This document shows positions 59,822 to 64,000 of a stretch of 64,000 nt of DNA, one piece after another. Position 1 is the stretch's first letter. The number at the start of each line of letters is the position of its first letter. The stretch spans positions 1 to 64,000 of the forward strand of contig NZ_PYWM01000025.1 of the NCBI RefSeq assembly GCF_003049665.1, in the 5' to 3' direction. The notes beneath the pieces are model-generated. The model did not search any database, was not told the DNA's origin, and worked only from the letters and a program-made list of their open reading frames with translations. Origin of the DNA: Lysinibacillus mangiferihumi. GTDB lineage: Bacteria > Bacillota > Bacilli > Bacillales_A > Planococcaceae. The position numbers and the translations under genes are program-made.

Positions 59822-59889
59822 CGTAAAGAAAAGTCTATGTAAGCTAAATCTTTATTTTAGCCTTATTTAGATTTTTCATTTTAATTCAC

Positions 59890-59909
59890 TGGTTATGACA
59901 ACATAACCA
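59890..59909 (+). promoter_or_regulatory. GntR operator 3, long-spaced form
   Basis: TGGTTATGACAACATAACCA: the same half-site as the other two operators, but with eight more bases between arms (GGTTATG-ACAA-CATAACC). It lies about 40 bp ahead of the SIS/PTS operon start. Binding could be weaker or looped compared with the 12-bp sites. Confidence 0.7.
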
Positions 59910-59950
59910 TTAATCGGATTTTACAATATATTTAATTATGGAGGATGAAG

Positions 59951-61132
59951 ATGTTTAATTTAAATAAAAAAAATTTAAGTGAAATGAAAGCGCTTCAAAC
60001 CGCCGTTGAGATATACCAACAACCCACTGTTTGGGTTGAGTTAATTTCTTCATTAATTCAGAAAAAAGAAAATACGCAAAATTTTATTCAATCAATTTGT
60101 CACAAGCATAGGTTTGTACGAGTCATTTTTACAGGAGCAGGGACCTCTGCATTTGCTGGAGATACACTGGTGCCTGTATTGCGTAAATACAATCAAAAAA
60201 ACAAGTGTTTACAATTCGAATCCATCCCTACAACCGATATTGTGTCAAATCCAATGGAATATTTGATAGGCCATGTTCCTACGATTATGGTATCCTTCGC
60301 CAGATCAGGTAATAGTCCTGAAAGTGTCGCTGCTGTTTCTTTAGGGAAAGAAATTATTCAGGATTTTTATCAAGTCATCGTAACTTGCAATAAAGATGGA
60401 AAACTTGCGAAGAATACAGAGGATGATGAGAATAGCATTACAATTCTGACTCCTGACAAAGCAAATGATCAAGCAATGGCTATGACAAGTAGTTTCACGA
60501 GTATGATCATTGCTGCGTTTACAGTATTTGTGGATGAAGACATTTGCGAGAATAGTATGAAAGCAGTCATCGAAAGTGGTAAAAGATTAGTGGATACGGT
60601 GTCCAATCAAGTAGATGAGATTTTGGAATTTGATTTTGAACGCATTATTTATTTGGGATCCGGTATTTTAGGACAGCTTTCACATGAAGCCGCATTAAAA
60701 ATGCTGGAACTATCTTCGGGTCAAGTTGTGGCGATGCATGAATCATCATTAGGTTTTCGTCATGGACCTAAGTCGATTTTAAATGATAAAACTGTAGTTG
60801 TTCTTTTTGTGTCACAAAATCCTCATACGAGAAAATATGATTTGGATATTTTACGTGAAATCTCTTCAGATCCATCAAAATTAAAAGTTGTTGTATTAAC
60901 AGATAAAAGTGATGCTGAAGTCGAAAAACTTGCTGATTGGGTAATCCCTGTTAGCCCTGGAAATGTAGAGCTATCAAGTGATTTTGATTTAGCTTTATTG
61001 TATGTAATCTTTGCCCAAGTATTCGCGATGAAAAAGTCCCTTCAACTTGGAATTACACCCGATAATCCTAGTCCCAATGGTCGAATCAATCGTGTAGTGC
61101 AGGGCGTTACAATCTATGACTATATCAACTAA
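59951..61132 (+). CDS. AgaS-like SIS-domain sugar isomerase/deaminase
   Basis: 393 aa from ATG 59951 (GGAGG, 6-nt gap). It has two SIS halves: IFTGAGTSAFAGDTLVPVL with the phosphosugar loop, FARSGNSPESVAAV, YLGSGILGQLSHEAALKMLELSSGQ, and ESSLGFRHGPKSIL. These are hallmarks of AgaS-type ketose/aldose isomerases, which deaminate or isomerise an amino-sugar phosphate such as galactosamine-6-P. It sits at the head of the PTS operon, behind operator 3. Confidence 0.88.
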   Translation: MFNLNKKNLSEMKALQTAVEIYQQPTVWVELISSLIQKKENTQNFIQSICHKHRFVRVIFTGAGTSAFAGDTLVPVLRKYNQKNKCLQFESIPTTDIVSNPMEYLIGHVPTIMVSFARSGNSPESVAAVSLGKEIIQDFYQVIVTCNKDGKLAKNTEDDENSITILTPDKANDQAMAMTSSFTSMIIAAFTVFVDEDICENSMKAVIESGKRLVDTVSNQVDEILEFDFERIIYLGSGILGQLSHEAALKMLELSSGQVVAMHESSLGFRHGPKSILNDKTVVVLFVSQNPHTRKYDLDILREISSDPSKLKVVVLTDKSDAEVEKLADWVIPVSPGNVELSSDFDLALLYVIFAQVFAMKKSLQLGITPDNPSPNGRINRVVQGVTIYDYIN

Positions 61133-61146
61133 AAAGGAATGTTATC

Positions 61147-61590
61147 ATGCTTAAAAATATGCTGACAAAAGAAACCGTTGTTGTAGAGGATACATGTCAT
61201 ACATGGGAAGATGTCGTATTCAAAGCCGGTGAGTTACTGAAAAATACAGGAGCCATTGAGGAAAGTTATATTACTGCAATGGTAGAGTCCATTGAGAAGA
61301 ACGGTCCATATATGGTCATCGCCCCTGGAATTGCATTGCTTCATGCTAGACCAGAAGATGGAGTAAATGAGGCGTGTATGAGTTTATATGTACTAAAAAA
61401 TGGAGTTTCCTTCGGTCATAAAGACAAAGATCCTGTCACTTTAGCTTTTGCGTTTGGTGCGGTGGATGCACAATCACATCTACAAGCATTACAGCAGTTA
61501 ATGGAATTATTTAATGACGAGGTACGATTAACGAAACTTAAAAATAGTGAAAATGTAGAAGAGGCATTAGTACTTCTAAATGATTTATAA
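61147..61590 (+). CDS. PTS enzyme IIA (UlaC/fructose type)
   Basis: 147 aa. Phospho-acceptor His66 in IALLHARPEDGV. The family pattern of the mannitol/fructose-type IIA domain is kept (GKV-like KNGPYMVIAPG, SFGHKDKDPV, LAFAFGAVD). It accepts phosphate from HPr and hands it to IIB (62376). ATG 61147 lies 14 bp after the AgaS-like gene. Confidence 0.92.
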   Translation: MLKNMLTKETVVVEDTCHTWEDVVFKAGELLKNTGAIEESYITAMVESIEKNGPYMVIAPGIALLHARPEDGVNEACMSLYVLKNGVSFGHKDKDPVTLAFAFGAVDAQSHLQALQQLMELFNDEVRLTKLKNSENVEEALVLLNDL

Positions 61591-61614
61591 ACTGGTGAAA
61601 AGGGTGGATGTAAA

Positions 61615-62349
61615 ATGATGGCATTAAAATATATTGAGCAAATTGAACAGATTATTAAACAAGTGAAAGTTACTCAAATGGATGCAATTAATGAAGCATC
61701 CCGATTAATCAAAGAGGCAGTTAAACATGATAGATTAATACACATTTTTGGCTGCGGGCATTCCCAAATGTATGCGGAAGAAATTTTTTATAGAGCTGGT
61801 GGTCTAGTAGCTGTTAATCCTATACTTGAACCCGCTTTGTCTTTAAGACCTGAAGCGACAAAAAGTACTTGGTTTGAAAGGTTGGATGGCTATGCTAAAA
61901 AGATACTTGATAGTGAAGAGACGAAAAAAGGTGATGTGATTATTATAGCGTCTACGTCAGGCAGAAATTCAGTTCCAATTGAGATGGCGCTAGAAGCAAA
62001 GAAAAAGGGATTAATAGTTATTGCGTTAACTTCAAGTGAATTCACAAATGATGTAACCTCCAGACATGCTTCAGGGAAAAAATTAATCGATATTGCAGAT
62101 GTCATACTAGATAATTGTGGCGTAAGTGGGGATGCAGTTATAGAAGTAGAAGGATTTGCAACAAAGTTTGGTCCAACATCTTCTGTGATTGGATTTATGA
62201 TTTTGCAAAGTGTTATCGCGCAATCTATTAGTTGTTTATTAGAAGAAGGAGTAGAACCAAACGTATGGGTAAGTTCAAATTTAGATAAAGGAGATGACAT
62301 TAATAAAGAACACATTAAAAATTATAAAAGCCGAGTGAAATGTCTTTAA
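61615..62349 (+). CDS. UPF0309-type SIS-domain protein
   Basis: 244 aa. SIS motif IHIFGCGHSQMYAEEIFYRAGG, ASTSGRNSVPIEMALEAKKKG, a SRHASGKKLIDIADVILDN insert, and FGPTSSVIGFMILQS. This group of single-SIS proteins binds phosphorylated sugars and is often paired with PTS genes. Its part beside the AgaS-like enzyme is open: second isomerase step or ligand sensing. The gene starts at ATG 61615, behind GGGTGGATG. Confidence 0.85.
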   Translation: MMALKYIEQIEQIIKQVKVTQMDAINEASRLIKEAVKHDRLIHIFGCGHSQMYAEEIFYRAGGLVAVNPILEPALSLRPEATKSTWFERLDGYAKKILDSEETKKGDVIIIASTSGRNSVPIEMALEAKKKGLIVIALTSSEFTNDVTSRHASGKKLIDIADVILDNCGVSGDAVIEVEGFATKFGPTSSVIGFMILQSVIAQSISCLLEEGVEPNVWVSSNLDKGDDINKEHIKNYKSRVKCL

Positions 62350-62375
62350 AACTTAAATCACGGAGGAGACTAGTT

Positions 62376-62645
62376 ATGAAAATATATACAGTATGTGGGA
62401 TGGGTTTTGGAACAAGTCTAATGGTGAAAATGACAATTGATGATATTTTAAAAGAAATTGGTGAAGTAGCAAATGTTGAAGCAATCGATATGGGTTCAGT
62501 GAAAGGCTTGAGTGCAGATTTATTTGTTACATCTAATGATATGAAGGGGGCGTTTCCGAGTGTAGATGCCCCAGTTATTTACTTGAATAATATGGTAGAT
62601 AAAGCGGAAATTAAGGAAAAGATAACATACTTTTTTAAAATGTAA
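62376..62645 (+). CDS. PTS enzyme IIB (UlaB type)
   Basis: 89 aa from ATG 62376 (GGAGGAG site). The active Cys7 lies in TVCGMGFGTSLM, the P-loop of lactose/ascorbate-type IIB. It carries phosphate from IIA to the sugar at the IIC transporter. Situated between the UPF0309 gene and the IIC gene. Confidence 0.92.
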   Translation: MKIYTVCGMGFGTSLMVKMTIDDILKEIGEVANVEAIDMGSVKGLSADLFVTSNDMKGAFPSVDAPVIYLNNMVDKAEIKEKITYFFKM

Positions 62646-62707
62646 AAATAGATATCGAGTTACATGAAAGAAGCTGAGAAACAATCAAAAAGAAATGGGG
62701 AATGGAA

Positions 62708-64000
62708 GTGCTAGAATTCATAATTCAATTACTGACAACTCCAGCGATTATACTTGGACTAGTAGCCCTAATCGGTTTATTAATTCAACGTAAAGTATTT
62801 GGAGATGTTGTCAAAGGAACTTTCAAAACTATTTTAGGCATACTTATTTTAAGTGCTGGGGCGGGTATTATTGTTGATTTTATTACACCGTTTAGTGAAA
62901 TGTTTACTCAAGCTTTTAATTTGACAGGAGTTGTACCTTTTGATGAAGCAGTAATCGGTGCTTTATCTGAAAATGTTACTGAAATAGCTCGTAATTCATC
63001 CTTAATATTGGCATTTGGGTTTGTAGTAAATATCATTCTAGCAAGGTTTTCATCATTTAAATATATCTATTTGACAGGACATATGCTTTGGATTATGTCA
63101 GGAGCATTAGCGTGGGCGTTTTATGATCTAGGGTATTCTACAACTGAAGCTGTATTATGGGGTTCTTTAATTCAAGGACTAATTTTAGTCTTATTCCCAG
63201 CTCTGGCACAGCCAATTATGAGAAAAGTTATTGGTAATAATGATATTGCATATGGGCACTTAACGACAAGTGGTGTTGTTTTATCTGCTTATATAGGTAA
63301 GATTTTTGGAAATGCTTCTAAAGATTCTGAGAAAGTTAAGATGCCGAAAGGTCTTGAAATGTTTAAAGATACAGCGATTTCAATATCAGCAGTAATGTTA
63401 ATTTTATACCTAATCACAACATTTGTGGCTGGACCTGAATTTGTCAGTACATTAAGTGGAGAACAAAATTGGTTAGTATACTCTATTATTCAAGCATTTG
63501 GGTTTACTGCTGGAGTTCTAGTATTACTCCAAGGGGTAAGAATGTTCTTGGGAGAAATTGTACCAGCATTCCGAGGAGTTGCCATTAAGTTGGTTCCAGG
63601 GGCTAAGCCTGCTCTTGATGTACCAGTAATTTTTGGATTTGCTCCTACCGCTTTAATGATTGGTTTTGTCTTCTCTGTATTAGGGATGATTATAGGCATG
63701 TTTGTGTCAAAAGCATTTGGGACGGTTATTCCTTTACCTTCAATTATAGGTGGGTTCTTCACTGGGGGAGCAGCAGGTATATTTGGAAACGCACTAGGAG
63801 GAAGACGTGGAGCTATGATCTCAGGCGTTGTATATGGCTTGGTCTTAACTATTCCTGTAGCATTGTTTTACCCGCTATTTGGACTAGAAGTATACGGTAT
63901 CTCCGGTGTTGCACTTCTTGTACCAGATGCAATAATAGTACTCACTTTGCTTAAGATATTCTCAAGTTTGAATATCATTCCTGTAGTTGTAATCTTAGCG
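62708..64000 (+). CDS. PTS enzyme IIC (UlaA type), cut by window edge
   Basis: At least 431 codons, open to the window end. GTG 62708 (GGGG, 7-nt gap) is preferred over ATG 62702, which lies too close to that site. About ten or more helices are visible, with the family's GTFKTILGILILSAGAGIIV at the start, MRKVIGNNDIAYGHLTTSG and PSIIGGFFTGGAAGIFGNALGG. UlaA-type channels import ascorbate or related sugars with phosphorylation. With the SIS proteins, an amino-sugar or acid-sugar substrate is likely. Confidence 0.9.
   Translation, partial: MLEFIIQLLTTPAIILGLVALIGLLIQRKVFGDVVKGTFKTILGILILSAGAGIIVDFITPFSEMFTQAFNLTGVVPFDEAVIGALSENVTEIARNSSLILAFGFVVNIILARFSSFKYIYLTGHMLWIMSGALAWAFYDLGYSTTEAVLWGSLIQGLILVLFPALAQPIMRKVIGNNDIAYGHLTTSGVVLSAYIGKIFGNASKDSEKVKMPKGLEMFKDTAISISAVMLILYLITTFVAGPEFVSTLSGEQNWLVYSIIQAFGFTAGVLVLLQGVRMFLGEIVPAFRGVAIKLVPGAKPALDVPVIFGFAPTALMIGFVFSVLGMIIGMFVSKAFGTVIPLPSIIGGFFTGGAAGIFGNALGGRRGAMISGVVYGLVLTIPVALFYPLFGLEVYGISGVALLVPDAIIVLTLLKIFSSLNIIPVVVILA

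Overview
The window is low-GC DNA from a Bacillaceae-type Firmicute. Strong AAGGAGG-type ribosome binding sites, frequent TTG and GTG starts, many Rho-independent terminators and low-GC codon use all fit. The mix of an ETX/MTX2-type pore-forming toxin, formimidoylglutamase with a GltS transporter, and an acyl-CoA dehydrogenase operon suggests Lysinibacillus or a close relative; the genus is an inference. I see no rRNA, tRNA, CRISPR array or intact prophage.

Layout. 1-4000 (minus strand): a toxin island with a membrane-anchored subtilase, a secreted SAR2788/Ntox35-like toxin and four tandem 150-aa paralogues that look like immunity proteins. 4350-9000: an MFS transporter, an Rgg-like regulator with a divergent tiny peptide ORF, small proteins and a membrane transglutaminase-like protein. 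9091-16740: an orphan ComA-like response regulator followed by three near-identical promoter/operator elements. These lie ahead of a halocin C8-like bacteriocin precursor with a small membrane partner, an ABC transporter operon with a secreted 133-aa protein, and a decayed copy of the small membrane partner. 16800-21300: an Rpn-family nuclease/transposase, a second secreted Cys-containing protein flanked by paralogous mini membrane proteins, and an uncharacterised four-gene operon. 21300-29700: housekeeping-like genes (TauE/SafE, PD-(D/E)XK nuclease, a second-type HisRS with an EamA transporter), the aerolysin-like toxin and a DUF1963-like protein. 29700-43500: mostly ordinary chromosome (MORN-AAA+ protein, DD-carboxypeptidase, polysaccharide deacetylase, gltS-hutG with LysR, and an acyl-CoA dehydrogenase/SDR/phosphotransferase operon). 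43800-48200: a nonsense-interrupted secreted protein, then a cassette repeated three times (small membrane protein plus DUF2019-like protein), the last copy in decay. 49600-56700: a P-type Ca-ATPase and a lantibiotic-immunity module (LanF-E-G, response regulator, sensor kinase) whose regulator is frameshifted. 57270-64000: a GntR-controlled sugar locus (secreted protein, AgaS-like SIS protein, PTS IIA, second SIS protein, PTS IIB and IIC), with three palindromic operators.

How the genes work together. The most notable unit is 9091-16740. All three copies of an ACCGACA-N7-TGTCGGT-N5-TGTCGGT element overlap a -35 of TTGAAA, set 18 bp ahead of a TAnnAT-type -10. This is the three-half-site logic known for ComA, and the only ComA-like regulator in view sits directly upstream. 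It is best read as a bacteriocin/immunity regulon driven by an orphan regulator.

Several accessory genes carry one-base indels or nonsense codons, while the long housekeeping genes in view are open. Either the accessory islands are decaying or switching, or the assembly has homopolymer errors there.
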